The notes under the pieces are model-generated. The model did no database searches and had not been told where the DNA came from. It worked only from the letters and a program-made list of their open reading frames with translations. From assembly GCA_947175975.1 (NCBI GenBank), contig CAMWOX010000007.1, positions 1-24,900 of the forward strand: a DNA stretch of 24,900 nt, read 5' to 3'. Shown here in pieces: positions 1-7,711 of this stretch (the first letter of the stretch is position 1; each line of letters begins with the position of its first letter). The position numbers were made by a program, and so were the translations under genes. This DNA comes from an uncultured Ruminococcus sp. GTDB taxonomy: Bacteria > Bacillota > Clostridia > Oscillospirales > Ruminococcaceae.

Positions 1-359
1 GTGCGTTCTCTGTCTGTTGCTGTGGCAACGGCGATTTTGTAATCATTCCGGGACAAATATTCTAATAATTGTTCTAATCCTGGCTTTTTTTCTATGCCAT
101 ACTGTTCCAGATGTTGTGCGGTTAATTCCCGTCGTCTCGCACGGATTGTTTCATAATCAAAATTCTGTCCAAAAATCCCCTGTAGTTTCGGTTTGGCATA
201 GATTGCGGATAAACTCCGGATACCAAGTACATGCTCCAATTGCATAGGATATCCCGCTTCCTGTGCCGCCTGCATCCAGTATTTCGCCAATAATTTTTCT
301 GTGTCAAACATCAGTCCGTCCATGTCAAAAATAATGCCCTTAATCATATTTTTAATCAT
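1..359 (-). CDS. HAD-superfamily hydrolase, beta-phosphoglucomutase-like (3' part outside window)
   Basis: The minus-strand reading frame begins MIKNMIKGIIFDMDG and runs off the left edge, so only about 119 N-terminal residues are visible. The FDMDG block (residues 11-15) followed by LMFDTE is motif I of HAD phosphatases and phosphomutases, with D12 the expected nucleophile and D14 the acid/base. The alpha-helical stretch after it fits the cap domain of the beta-phosphoglucomutase/phosphatase subfamily. I chose the start at 359 because an AGGAG lies 9 bases upstream; a second in-frame ATG at 347 is farther from it. The gene starts 17 bases after the stop of the upstream permease, so it is probably the last visible gene of the GntR-ABC operon. 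The substrate cannot be told from this fragment. Confidence 0.85.
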   Translation of the reverse strand, partial: MIKNMIKGIIFDMDGLMFDTEKLLAKYWMQAAQEAGYPMQLEHVLGIRSLSAIYAKPKLQGIFGQNFDYETIRARRRELTAQHLEQYGIEKKPGLEQLLEYLSRNDYKIAVATATDRER

Positions 360-376
360 GCGATCATTCTCCTGTC

Positions 377-1024
377 TTATGTAAATTCTTTCCGGGCGTA
401 GATTTTCATGCTGAGTATCCAGGAAATACCATAGAGTATTACAATTCCTGCAAGAGCAATTGCTGTGAAGACTGCTGGATTCTGCAACACTTCCAGAATT
501 GCCGTTCCAGTTTCTGCTTTATCTTCTACTATCGTAATCCCTGCAAATGCACCTCCGATGATAATTGCCAGGATCATATAAGCGAGCTGTGCTTTTTCTG
601 CGCCGAGTTTGAAAATAAGCGGCAGTACGAACATTGTCGGAAGGACACTGATGAGTAGTCCAATAAACAGCAAAACAAACAGTTCTTCCAGGTTGAATCC
701 GGAAACGCACAGCATCCGGATGAGTTGTCCGAGCAGGATGATTGCAAGATTCAACAGGATTGTAAACAGATTCAGAAGATATTTTTCGGAAACAATCTGT
801 CTGGAACTATAGGGGAGCGTACAACTGTAACAACTCCATCGTTCTCTCTCATCATACGTCTGCAAGCTGACCGGGATCATGGCAGTCAACAGACAAGGAT
901 AGATCGTTAAAAATGAAGAATCTTCTGAAAATGAGCCGATAATCCAGAAAATTGGGATCAGAAACAGATATGCTTTGCAATAAGATTTGATCATGTAGAG
1001 ATCTTTTAATAATAAGCCTTTCAT
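377..1024 (-). CDS. ABC-2 type transporter permease (copy 2 of a tandem pair)
   Basis: This 215-residue protein is almost entirely hydrophobic, with about six predicted membrane segments. It starts MKGLLLKDLYMIK, typical of small ABC-2 permeases encoded beside YtrB-like ATPases. It is a close paralogue of the gene just upstream (1065-1709): the central and C-terminal parts are nearly identical, for instance YSCTLPYSS, LLNLFTILLNLAI, GFNLEEL and GAEKAQLAYMILAI, while the first 50 residues have diverged. Both probably combine with the ATPase at 1711-2562 in one exporter, plausibly as a heterodimer. The start has only a weak Shine-Dalgarno (GTGAG). The substrate is unknown; relatives respond to cell-wall antibiotics, but that is family inference only. 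Confidence 0.85.
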   Translation of the reverse strand: MKGLLLKDLYMIKSYCKAYLFLIPIFWIIGSFSEDSSFLTIYPCLLTAMIPVSLQTYDERERWSCYSCTLPYSSRQIVSEKYLLNLFTILLNLAIILLGQLIRMLCVSGFNLEELFVLLFIGLLISVLPTMFVLPLIFKLGAEKAQLAYMILAIIIGGAFAGITIVEDKAETGTAILEVLQNPAVFTAIALAGIVILYGISWILSMKIYARKEFT

Positions 1025-1064
1025 GTGCTATCTCACTTTCTGTCGTTACTAAAAATTTTTCATT

Positions 1065-1709
1065 TTAATCAAATTCTTTCCGGGCATAGAGTTTCATACT
1101 GATCTGCCAGGAAATTATATAGATTATCACAATGCCTGCGAGAGCAATTGCTGTGAAGAGTGTTGGATTTTGCAACACTTCCAAAATTGCGGTCTCAGTC
1201 TCGATTCCATCTTCTGCTATCGTAATCCATGCGAATGCACCTCCGATGGTAATTGCCAGGATCATATAAGCGAGCTGCGCTTTTTCTGCGCCGAATTTGA
1301 AAATAAACGGCAGTACGAACATTGTCGGAATGACACTAATTAACAGTCCGGAAAACAGCAAAACAAGCAGTTCTTCCAGGTTGAATCCGGAAACGCACAG
1401 CATCCGGATGAATTGTCCGAGCGAGATGATCGCAAGATTCAACAGGATTGTGAACAGATTCAGAAGATATTTTGCAGAAACAATCTGTCCGGAACTGTAG
1501 GGGAGCGTGCAACTGTAGCAACTCCATCGTTCTTTCTCATCGTACATCTGCAAATTGATTGGGATCATGGCAGTCAACAGACAAGGATAGAGTATGAAAA
1601 TTACCTCTTCCGCAAACGGTGTAAAAATCCACAAAATGGATATCACAATCAGATATATTCTGCAATATTTCATGATCATGTAGAAATCTTTTAATAATAA
1701 GCCTTTCAT
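1065..1709 (-). CDS. ABC-2 type transporter permease (copy 1 of a tandem pair)
   Basis: This is a 214-residue polytopic membrane protein beginning MKGLLLKDFYMIMKYC. The ATG at 1709 follows a perfect AAGGAGG by 9 bases and begins one base after the ATPase stop codon, so the two genes are translationally linked. A longer reading to 1739 would overlap the ATPase and is not needed. It has about six hydrophobic segments and conserved ABC-2 features such as YDEKERWSCYSCTLPYSS after the first two. It is the sister of the gene at 377-1024, to which it is nearly identical from about residue 50 onward. It likely forms the membrane channel for the ATPase upstream. Confidence 0.87.
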   Translation of the reverse strand: MKGLLLKDFYMIMKYCRIYLIVISILWIFTPFAEEVIFILYPCLLTAMIPINLQMYDEKERWSCYSCTLPYSSGQIVSAKYLLNLFTILLNLAIISLGQFIRMLCVSGFNLEELLVLLFSGLLISVIPTMFVLPFIFKFGAEKAQLAYMILAITIGGAFAWITIAEDGIETETAILEVLQNPTLFTAIALAGIVIIYIISWQISMKLYARKEFD

Positions 1710-1710
1710 G

Positions 1711-2562
1711 TTATGTTTCCTCCTTTGCCATGAATACAAATAATTCTTCGATTCCTACGGGGCTGATGGATAATCCTGTTGGGACAAGACTGCGCTCTGT
1801 GAGGATTTCTGCATTGTATTCTGTGATGCGTTTTCCCTTGATGGCATGTTGCGGAAATTTCTGGATCTGATCCGGACGGCAATGCACAATGCAGTATTTT
1901 TCTTTCAGCATATCCTTTTCTTCACAAAGCATGAGTCTGCCCTTGTGCAGGAATGCGATGTAATCACAGATTTTTTCCAGATCGCTGACAATATGGGATG
2001 AGATCAGGACGGAATGTGTTTCATCTCGTGTAAATTCTGAAAACAAGTCCGTGATTTCGTCCCGGACGAGAGGATCTAATCCGTTCGTTGCTTCATCCAG
2101 GATCAGGAATTTCGGATGATGGGACATGGCAACCGCAATAAATAATTTCATCTTCATGCCTTTGGAAAATTCTTTAAATTGTTTGTTATCCGGGACGGAT
2201 AATTTTTTCAGGAAGCCCCGGAAATAATTTTCATCCCAGTTCCGGAAACTGTTTTTCATGATATGATTGATCTGTTTCGGTGTCAGACAACCAGAGAATC
2301 CCGTATCATCCAGGACGATCCCCAGATCTTCCCGGAGAATTTCCGGATGTTCCCGGTTATCCTGTCCCAGAATCAAAATGCTTCCAGCATCCCGTCGGAT
2401 CATATCCAGGATTAATTTAATCACGGTACTTTTGCCTGCGCCATTCTCTCCGACCAATCCCATGATGCAGCCGCTCGGCAATGTCAAATTCAGATCCTGT
2501 AAGCTGAAGTCTTTATAAGACTTTGTCAGATTTTTGATTTCTAATGTGTTTTTTGTTTGCAT
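1711..2562 (-). CDS. ABC transporter ATP-binding protein (YtrB-like)
   Basis: This 283-residue protein carries all the ATPase motifs: Walker A GENGAGKS (38-45), a variant signature FSKGMKMKL (132-140) in place of LSGGQ, Walker B LILDE (153-157) and the H-loop SSH (188-190). The KGMKMKL-type signature is typical of the EcsA/YtrB group that pairs with small ABC-2 permeases. About 80 residues follow the nucleotide-binding domain as a C-terminal extension. Its ribosome binding site (AAGGAG at 2575-2580) overlaps the end of the GntR gene, and its stop lies one base before the next permease. It should energise export by the two permeases downstream, under control of the GntR repressor. Confidence 0.93.
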   Translation of the reverse strand: MQTKNTLEIKNLTKSYKDFSLQDLNLTLPSGCIMGLVGENGAGKSTVIKLILDMIRRDAGSILILGQDNREHPEILREDLGIVLDDTGFSGCLTPKQINHIMKNSFRNWDENYFRGFLKKLSVPDNKQFKEFSKGMKMKLFIAVAMSHHPKFLILDEATNGLDPLVRDEITDLFSEFTRDETHSVLISSHIVSDLEKICDYIAFLHKGRLMLCEEKDMLKEKYCIVHCRPDQIQKFPQHAIKGKRITEYNAEILTERSLVPTGLSISPVGIEELFVFMAKEET

Positions 2563-2578
2563 GATGATTTTCGTCTCC

Positions 2579-2950
2579 TTATTCTGATTTCATGATTCTA
2601 ATCATATCGCACAGATCTTGTTCTGTGAGATCACAGCAAGCCGCAAGCCGCAGAATTTCTAGCATGTGTTCCTCAATTTTCCGCAGATTTTCTTCCCGGA
2701 GTAACTCCGTATTCTGCGGTGCAACGAAACAGCCTTTTGCGGCAATTGTGTAAATAAAACCCTCACGTTCTAATTCGTCATAAGCACGTTTTGTTGTAAT
2801 AACGCTGATCCGGAGATCTTTTGCCAGATTCCGGATAGATGGCAGGGGGTCATCTTCTTTGAGAGATCCGCTGATGATTTCCGCTTTGATGCGGGTGCAG
2901 ATCTGTTCATAGATCGGCATATCGCTTTTATTATCTATGAAGATATTCAC
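2579..2950 (-). CDS. GntR-family transcriptional regulator, YtrA type
   Basis: This 123-residue protein is an N-terminal winged helix-turn-helix (DKSDMPIYEQICTRIK, then PLPSIRNLAKDLRIS and KRAYDELEREGFIYT) followed by only about 45 residues. It therefore lacks the FadR or UTRA effector domains and fits the short YtrA subfamily, which usually represses its own operon with an ABC transporter. It starts at a GTG (2950) with AAGGAG about 12 bases upstream. It is the first gene of the operon, directly behind a near-perfect promoter with a palindrome over the -10, the expected site for autorepression. The inducer is unknown. Confidence 0.92.
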   Translation of the reverse strand: MNIFIDNKSDMPIYEQICTRIKAEIISGSLKEDDPLPSIRNLAKDLRISVITTKRAYDELEREGFIYTIAAKGCFVAPQNTELLREENLRKIEEHMLEILRLAACCDLTEQDLCDMIRIMKSE

Positions 2951-3002
2951 TGGAATGCAATTCTCCTTTCTTCTTATTTGGATTTAAATTTATTTTTCTG
3001 TT

Positions 3003-3038
3003 CATATACAGTATACACAGTTAAAACAGTTTTGTCAA
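3003..3038 (-). promoter_or_regulatory. Sigma-A promoter with overlapping operator for the GntR-ABC operon
   Basis: On the minus strand TTGACA (3033-3038) and TATACT (3010-3015) are separated by exactly 17 bases. The palindrome TATAC-A-GTATA (3005-3015) covers the -10, a good position for a YtrA-type repressor. The promoter match is seen directly; the operator role is inferred. Confidence 0.8.
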
Positions 3039-3050
3039 TAGCTTTTCTCA

Positions 3051-3071
3051 AAATTCACAAAAAATTCACAA
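3051..3071. repeat. Tandem direct repeat upstream of the GntR promoter
   Basis: AAATTCACAA occurs at 3051-3060 and again at 3062-3071, an 11-base period. It lies just upstream of the -35 of the GntR operon promoter, where an UP element or activator site would be. The function is unknown. Confidence 0.5.
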
Positions 3072-3092
3072 TTAAAGTAATGAGAGAAATTA

Positions 3093-3125
3093 AAAAATTA
3101 CCCTGCGCCCGGCAGGGTAATTTTT
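3093..3125 (-). terminator. Rho-independent terminator after the LRR/dockerin genes
   Basis: A perfect 14-bp stem (3093-3106 with 3112-3125) encloses a GCCCG loop. On the minus strand its 3' side runs into a T-rich tract, so it ends transcription from the 519-residue gene. The A/T flanks are symmetrical, so it could also work on the plus strand. Confidence 0.9.
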
Positions 3126-3144
3126 CAACTATTCTTTTATAAAA

Positions 3145-4704
3145 TCACTTCTGGTAGTTTTCCATGAATTCCGCAAAACTGCTGACTTTTCCTGCACCAT
3201 ATTCCGCAGAAAAGACTAATATTAATACGGTATCAGCGGTGTCTGTTCTGTCATCGCCATTCATATCCGTATTACTACCATTCCATGTTGTGCTAGTGTC
3301 TGTTGAAGCAGGAGCTGTGCCGAGAGAAACAAAATTTATGTTATATTTTTCAGCATATGTCTGTGCTGTGGAATTATCGTAGCCGTAGATTGTCGCTGGC
3401 TCAAAAATTGCAGCATCTCCACAGCAGTCATCTTCTGAAATTTTACATGCTGGATTTTCAATTGTGATGGATGTTAAAGATTCACAACCATAAAAAGCAC
3501 ACTCTCCGATTGATGTCACACTGTCTGAAATTGTGACCGATGTTAAAGCAGAACAACAAGAAAAAGCCCCATCTCCAATTGTTGTTACGCTGTCTGGAAT
3601 TGTGATAGATTCTAAAGCCGTACAATATTCAAAAGCACTCTTTCCAATTGATTTCACACTATCTGGAATGATAATAGATTCTAAAGCAGTACAATAGGAA
3701 AAAGCATTACTTCCAATTGCTGTCACGCTGTCTGGAATCTTAATTTTTCCCTCACATGTTGTGCCATCAATTAAAATTTCATTGACAATGACAAATAGAT
3801 TTTCATTTTGTTTGGTCTCCAGCCATGGTGTACCCAAAAAAGCACTACCTCCAATTGTTGTCACACTGTCTGGAATTGTGATAGATGTCAAAGAACTATA
3901 ACAAAAAGCATGCCCTCCGATTGCTGTTACGCTGTCTGGAATCTTGATTTCCACTTCACATGTCGTGCCATTAATTAAAATTCCATTGATAATGACGAAT
4001 GGATTTTCTTTTTGTTTGGTCTCTAGCCATGGCGTACCAAAAAAAGCACTACCTTCAATTGTTGTCACGCTGTCTGGAATTATGATAGATTTTAAAGCAG
4101 TACAATAATAAAAAGCATTCTCTCCGATTGCTGTCACGCTGTCTGGAATTGTAATAGATTCTAAAGCAGTACAATAATCAAAAGTACTCCTTCCGATTGC
4201 TGTCACACTGTCTGGAATTATGATAGATTTTAAAGCAGTACAACAATAAAAAGCATGACTTCCAATTATTATCACGCTGTCTGGAATGGTGATAGATTCT
4301 AAAGCAGTACAATACGAAAAAGCACTACTTCCAATTGCTGTCACGCTGTCTGGAATTGTAATAGATTTTAAAGCAGTACAATACGAAAAAGCATTACTTC
4401 CAATTGTTGTCACACCATTTTTTAAAATAATTTTTTTAATATCACTATCAAAATCATGCCAATCAGGATACATGTCCCAATTCTCCATTGCACCAGTTCC
4501 GCTGACTGTCAGCGTTCCTGTGGATTCTTCAAAATTCCAGGTCAGATTTTCCCCGCATGTCCCAGAAGTAGCAATTTCTTCTGTATCTTCTGCGCTTGCA
4601 ACAACAGAATACATTGACGGAATCTGTTCCGTCATTGGCAGACAGCTTGCACACAAACAAGATAATGCTGTGATACTCGCAAGCAAAGCCTTTGCTTTTT
4701 TCAT
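3145..4704 (-). CDS. Secreted BspA-like leucine-rich-repeat protein with a half-dockerin end
   Basis: This 519-residue protein opens with a signal peptide (MKKAKALLASITALSCLCA, ending near ASA). A segment (about 45-80, CGENLTWNFEESTGTLTVSG) common at the head of such proteins follows. More than ten repeats of about 23 residues come next, with the pattern ITIPDSVTxIGxxAFxxCT, typical of LRR_5/BspA surface proteins. Two repeats are broken by near-identical insertions starting GTPWLETKQ. The last 45 residues (DMNGDDRTDTADTVLIL, then SAEYGAGK) hold just one calcium-loop-like dockerin half. The start has AGGAG about 10 bases upstream. The gene lies 43 bases behind the other LRR gene and shares its promoter. 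It is probably surface-bound or cellulosome-associated; its ligand is unknown. Confidence 0.9.
   Translation of the reverse strand: MKKAKALLASITALSCLCASCLPMTEQIPSMYSVVASAEDTEEIATSGTCGENLTWNFEESTGTLTVSGTGAMENWDMYPDWHDFDSDIKKIILKNGVTTIGSNAFSYCTALKSITIPDSVTAIGSSAFSYCTALESITIPDSVIIIGSHAFYCCTALKSIIIPDSVTAIGRSTFDYCTALESITIPDSVTAIGENAFYYCTALKSIIIPDSVTTIEGSAFFGTPWLETKQKENPFVIINGILINGTTCEVEIKIPDSVTAIGGHAFCYSSLTSITIPDSVTTIGGSAFLGTPWLETKQNENLFVIVNEILIDGTTCEGKIKIPDSVTAIGSNAFSYCTALESIIIPDSVKSIGKSAFEYCTALESITIPDSVTTIGDGAFSCCSALTSVTISDSVTSIGECAFYGCESLTSITIENPACKISEDDCCGDAAIFEPATIYGYDNSTAQTYAEKYNINFVSLGTAPASTDTSTTWNGSNTDMNGDDRTDTADTVLILVFSAEYGAGKVSSFAEFMENYQK
3460..4420. repeat. Tandem ~69-bp coding repeats of the LRR domain
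   Basis: Units of about 69 bases recur throughout, each with CTGTCTGGAAT, a GATTCTAAAGC or similar core, and GCAGTACAAT. They encode the 23-residue leucine-rich repeats. Adjacent units are close to identical at the DNA level, which suggests recent duplication or gene conversion. Confidence 0.85.
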
Positions 4705-4747
4705 GGCAAAAAAACTCCTGTTCTATCAATACGAAATTTATTTATTC

Positions 4748-6115
4748 TCAATTTTTTAGATAACATTTTTTTGCCAGCACGAAATCAAATATATTTATCA
4801 TGCCATCCTGGTTGAAATCCACGGCTTTCCAGTTCGGCAGATTGCCTGCACCCAGTAACCACTTTTGCAATACAATAATATCCAAAATATTAAATTCTCC
4901 GTCTTTATTAGCGTCTCCTATCAGGATTTCCGGAGCTGTCCCAAGAGAAACAAATTTTCTTTTGTAATTTCTAGCATAGGCTTTTGCTGTGGAATTATCA
5001 TAGCCGTAAATTGTTGCTGTATCAGAAATCGTGAATTTATGATCATAAATTTCACATTCCGGATTTTCAATTGTGATGGATGTTAAAGATTCGCAATCAT
5101 GAAAAGCATACAGTCCAATGGATGTCACACTATCTGGGATGACAACAGATTCTAAAACCTCGCAATTATCAAAAGCATACTCTCCGATTGATGTCACGCT
5201 ATCTGGAATGACAATAGATTCTAAAGCAGTACACCCATGAAAAGCATTCTCTCCAATGGATGTCACACCATCTGGAATCACAACAGATTCTAAATCCGTA
5301 CTAGCAAAAGCACCATCTCCAATTGATGTGACACGATCAGGAATTGTGATAGATGTCAGAGGACAAAATTGAAAAGCATAACTTCCAATTGTTGTCACGC
5401 TATCTGGAATTGTAAAAGAAGTTAAAGAGGTACACCCGGAGAAAATACTGCTTTCGATTGTTGTCACACTATCTGGAATCACAATAGATTCTAAAGCCGT
5501 ACAATAGTCAAAAGCACCATATCCGATTGATGTCACACTCTCTGGAATTGTGACAGATGTTAAAGACATACAACGCCTGAAAGTAACAGGTTCAATTTTT
5601 GTCATGCTATCTGGAATCACAACAGATGCTAAAGCAGAACAAAAATAAAAAGCACCCTCTCCAATTGATGTTACACTATCAGGAATGACAATAGATTCTA
5701 AAGCCGTACAATAGGAAAAAGCACTATTTCCAATTGATGTCACACTATCTGGAATGATAATAGATTCTAAAGCAGTCATGCCATAAAAAGCATATGCTCC
5801 AATTGTTGTTACACCATCTTCCAGTATAATCTTTTTTATACTTAAATGACTCCAACCAAGTAAGGAAAGAAAATCCCAATTATTCTCTCCATTTTCCATT
5901 TCACCAGTGCCGCTGATTGTCAGCGTTCCTGTAGATTCTTCAAAATTCCAGGTCAGATTTTCTCCGCATGTCCCAGAAGTAGTAATTTCTTCCGTATCTT
6001 CTGCATTTGCAATCACAGAACCCATTGACGCAAGCTGTTCCGCCATTGGCAGACAGCCTGTACAGCAACAGGATAATGCTGTAAGACCGGCAAGAAAAGC
6101 CTTTAATTTCCGCAT
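4748..6115 (-). CDS. Secreted BspA-like leucine-rich-repeat protein with a full type I dockerin
   Basis: This 455-residue protein begins MRKLKAFLAGLTALSCCCTG, a signal peptide. The head segment CGENLTWNFEESTGTLTISG is nearly the same as in the neighbour gene. About twelve 23-residue LRR_5 repeats follow (IVIPDSVTSIGxxAFxxC), then a C-terminal dockerin of about 60 residues with two F-hand calcium loops, DANKDGEFNILD and DFNQDGMINIFD, each followed by a hydrophobic helix. A dockerin is expected to bind a cohesin on a scaffoldin or at the cell surface. I chose the ATG at 6115 because AGGAGG lies 8 bases upstream; the longer frame to 6175 would begin inside the promoter. It is the first gene of a two-gene operon. 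Confidence 0.93.
   Translation of the reverse strand: MRKLKAFLAGLTALSCCCTGCLPMAEQLASMGSVIANAEDTEEITTSGTCGENLTWNFEESTGTLTISGTGEMENGENNWDFLSLLGWSHLSIKKIILEDGVTTIGAYAFYGMTALESIIIPDSVTSIGNSAFSYCTALESIVIPDSVTSIGEGAFYFCSALASVVIPDSMTKIEPVTFRRCMSLTSVTIPESVTSIGYGAFDYCTALESIVIPDSVTTIESSIFSGCTSLTSFTIPDSVTTIGSYAFQFCPLTSITIPDRVTSIGDGAFASTDLESVVIPDGVTSIGENAFHGCTALESIVIPDSVTSIGEYAFDNCEVLESVVIPDSVTSIGLYAFHDCESLTSITIENPECEIYDHKFTISDTATIYGYDNSTAKAYARNYKRKFVSLGTAPEILIGDANKDGEFNILDIIVLQKWLLGAGNLPNWKAVDFNQDGMINIFDFVLAKKCYLKN
5080..5820. repeat. Tandem ~69-bp coding repeats of the second LRR domain
   Basis: Units with CTATCTGGAAT and ATAGATTCTAAAGC recur about every 69 bases and encode the LRR_5 repeats. They closely resemble the array in the neighbouring gene at 3460-4420, so the two genes are paralogues able to recombine with each other. 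Confidence 0.8.
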
Positions 6116-6146
6116 GATTAATCCTCCTATATAAATGTTTGATATT

Positions 6147-6175
6147 ATTATATCATAAAATAAGCAATAAGACAA
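6147..6175 (-). promoter_or_regulatory. Sigma-A promoter of the LRR/dockerin operon
   Basis: On the minus strand TTGTCT (6170-6175) and a perfect TATAAT (6147-6152) are 17 bases apart. The -10 lies about 31 bases before the start codon at 6115. Confidence 0.8.
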
Positions 6176-6198
6176 GCGATTTTTAAAAAAATTTGAAA

Positions 6199-7521
6199 TT
6201 ATTCTCTTGTCTTATGATGGATATGCTCGTCTGTGAATTTGGAATAGTAAAATTCCTGTTCTTTGTATAGTCCATAATAGCCGGATAATAGATAACTTAC
6301 GGCGATCACCAGAAGACAGTAGGGAACATAGCTCAAACCGAATAATTCGGCTGAAATAAATAATGATGCCAGCGGACAATTTGTGACACCGCAGAACAGG
6401 GCAATCATTCCCACTGCCGCACACAGTGAGGGGGATAATCCCACGATCTGACCGAACAGACACCCGAATGTTGCGCCGACAAAGAACGACGGCACAATCT
6501 CACCGCCCTTGAATCCACCGCTTAATGTAATCGCCGTGAACAGCATTTTTAAAAGAAATGCATACCAGATAGTTTCTCCTTCGACGGCTTTCTCAATGAT
6601 ATGACTTCCTGTGCCGTAAAAATCTGTTGTCCGGAACAGCAGACCTAGCAGAATCAAAACAGCACTTGCAGTTAAAATCCGAAGATATTTATTTTCAATC
6701 AGCGATTTCATGAGATGTTCTGTTCTATGCAGAATCACACAGAAAATAATGCTCAGTGCGGCACAGAAGATTCCAAGCAGAATCATCAGCAATGCCGGAA
6801 TGGGTGTGATTTCCGGTGCAGGTGCAACGTCGTATTTTTCAAGCGGCAGACCTAATTTCCCGGCAATATAGGATGCTGTCAGTGAGGAAATCACACAAGG
6901 GACAAGTGCGGCATATTGCATTGTGCCGACACAGCCGACTTCCATCGCAAAAATAGGAGCGGCTACCGGTGTCCGGAAAATCGCCGCAAATGCTGCACTC
7001 ATGCCGCTCATGATCAGGATATGTTTGTCTTTTTCTCGCATTTTCAGGAAATTTGCAAAAATATTTCCTAATCCGCCGCCGAGCTGTAAGGCTGCACCCT
7101 CCCGTCCAGCACTGCCGCCACAGAAGTGTGTGATAATTGTGGAAATAAATATCAGCGGTGCCATCTGCACAGGGAGCTGTGCTTCGGATCTCAGAGACGC
7201 TAATACCATATTTGTTCCTTTGTCATGCTTATCTTTTGTCACACGATAGAGCCATATAATCAATATTCCTCCGACTGGCAATAATCCATAGCACCAGATA
7301 TGCGTATTGCGAAATTCTGTACTCCAGTTGATACTTTTGACAAATTCCGCACCGATCACACCTAATAAAATTCCCAGTATAAGAGATACCAGAATCCAAC
7401 GGGTCAATAGTCGGAAATGGAGCAGAGAATGCATGAGCAGGTGCAGGAATTTTCCCCGGAAATAATAGAATTTCTCAGATCTCTTATGCTGGAATGCATA
7501 TTTCTGAAAAAAGTTTCGCAA
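6199..7521 (-). CDS. CLC-family anion channel or antiporter, possibly of the fluoride-exporting type
   Basis: This 440-residue membrane protein has about ten or more hydrophobic segments. The CLC hallmark GGSAGREGAALQLGG (135-149) contains the gating glutamate E141. GGFKGGEIVPSFFVGATFG, a later CLC motif, is present near residue 335. Two sites differ from classical Cl-/H+ exchangers: the anion loop GSGIP is replaced by GTNMV (102-106), and the internal proton glutamate of the EE pair is valine (E194-V195). Loss of GSGIP together with HFCGGSAGREG recalls CLC-F fluoride/proton antiporters, though those usually have GREGT. The start is a TTG at 7521 with GGAAAGG about 11 bases upstream. No fluoride riboswitch and no clear promoter was seen. 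Confidence 0.9.
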   Translation of the reverse strand: MRNFFQKYAFQHKRSEKFYYFRGKFLHLLMHSLLHFRLLTRWILVSLILGILLGVIGAEFVKSINWSTEFRNTHIWCYGLLPVGGILIIWLYRVTKDKHDKGTNMVLASLRSEAQLPVQMAPLIFISTIITHFCGGSAGREGAALQLGGGLGNIFANFLKMREKDKHILIMSGMSAAFAAIFRTPVAAPIFAMEVGCVGTMQYAALVPCVISSLTASYIAGKLGLPLEKYDVAPAPEITPIPALLMILLGIFCAALSIIFCVILHRTEHLMKSLIENKYLRILTASAVLILLGLLFRTTDFYGTGSHIIEKAVEGETIWYAFLLKMLFTAITLSGGFKGGEIVPSFFVGATFGCLFGQIVGLSPSLCAAVGMIALFCGVTNCPLASLFISAELFGLSYVPYCLLVIAVSYLLSGYYGLYKEQEFYYSKFTDEHIHHKTRE

Positions 7522-7633
7522 AATAAAATCACGCCTTTCCTGATTTCTTGATCAAATCTGCCAGTATTGCTGTTCTTCCTGTTCTGTTTTTTTACGATTC
7601 TGTCAATTTTGCAAAGAAATTGTTTCAAAACTG

Positions 7634-7662
7634 TTTACAATTTGTCATTTTTGTGTTATAAT
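7634..7662 (+). promoter_or_regulatory. Sigma-A promoter of the VanY-like gene
   Basis: TTTACA (7634-7639) and TATAAT (7657-7662) are separated by 17 bases, and a TG at -15 extends the -10. The site is about 50 bases before the likely TTG start. Confidence 0.8.
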
Positions 7663-7711
7663 CAGATTATACTATGCATTCTTGAATTTTTGCAGAAAGG
7701 ATGATCCAGAA

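Noticed and set aside
3460..5820. Regular repeats that might suggest a CRISPR array
   Set aside because: The repeats are in frame, encode LRR_5 units and have no unique spacers of constant length.
7522..7640. Possible fluoride riboswitch upstream of the CLC gene
   Set aside because: I found no match to the conserved fluoride riboswitch core in the region before the start.
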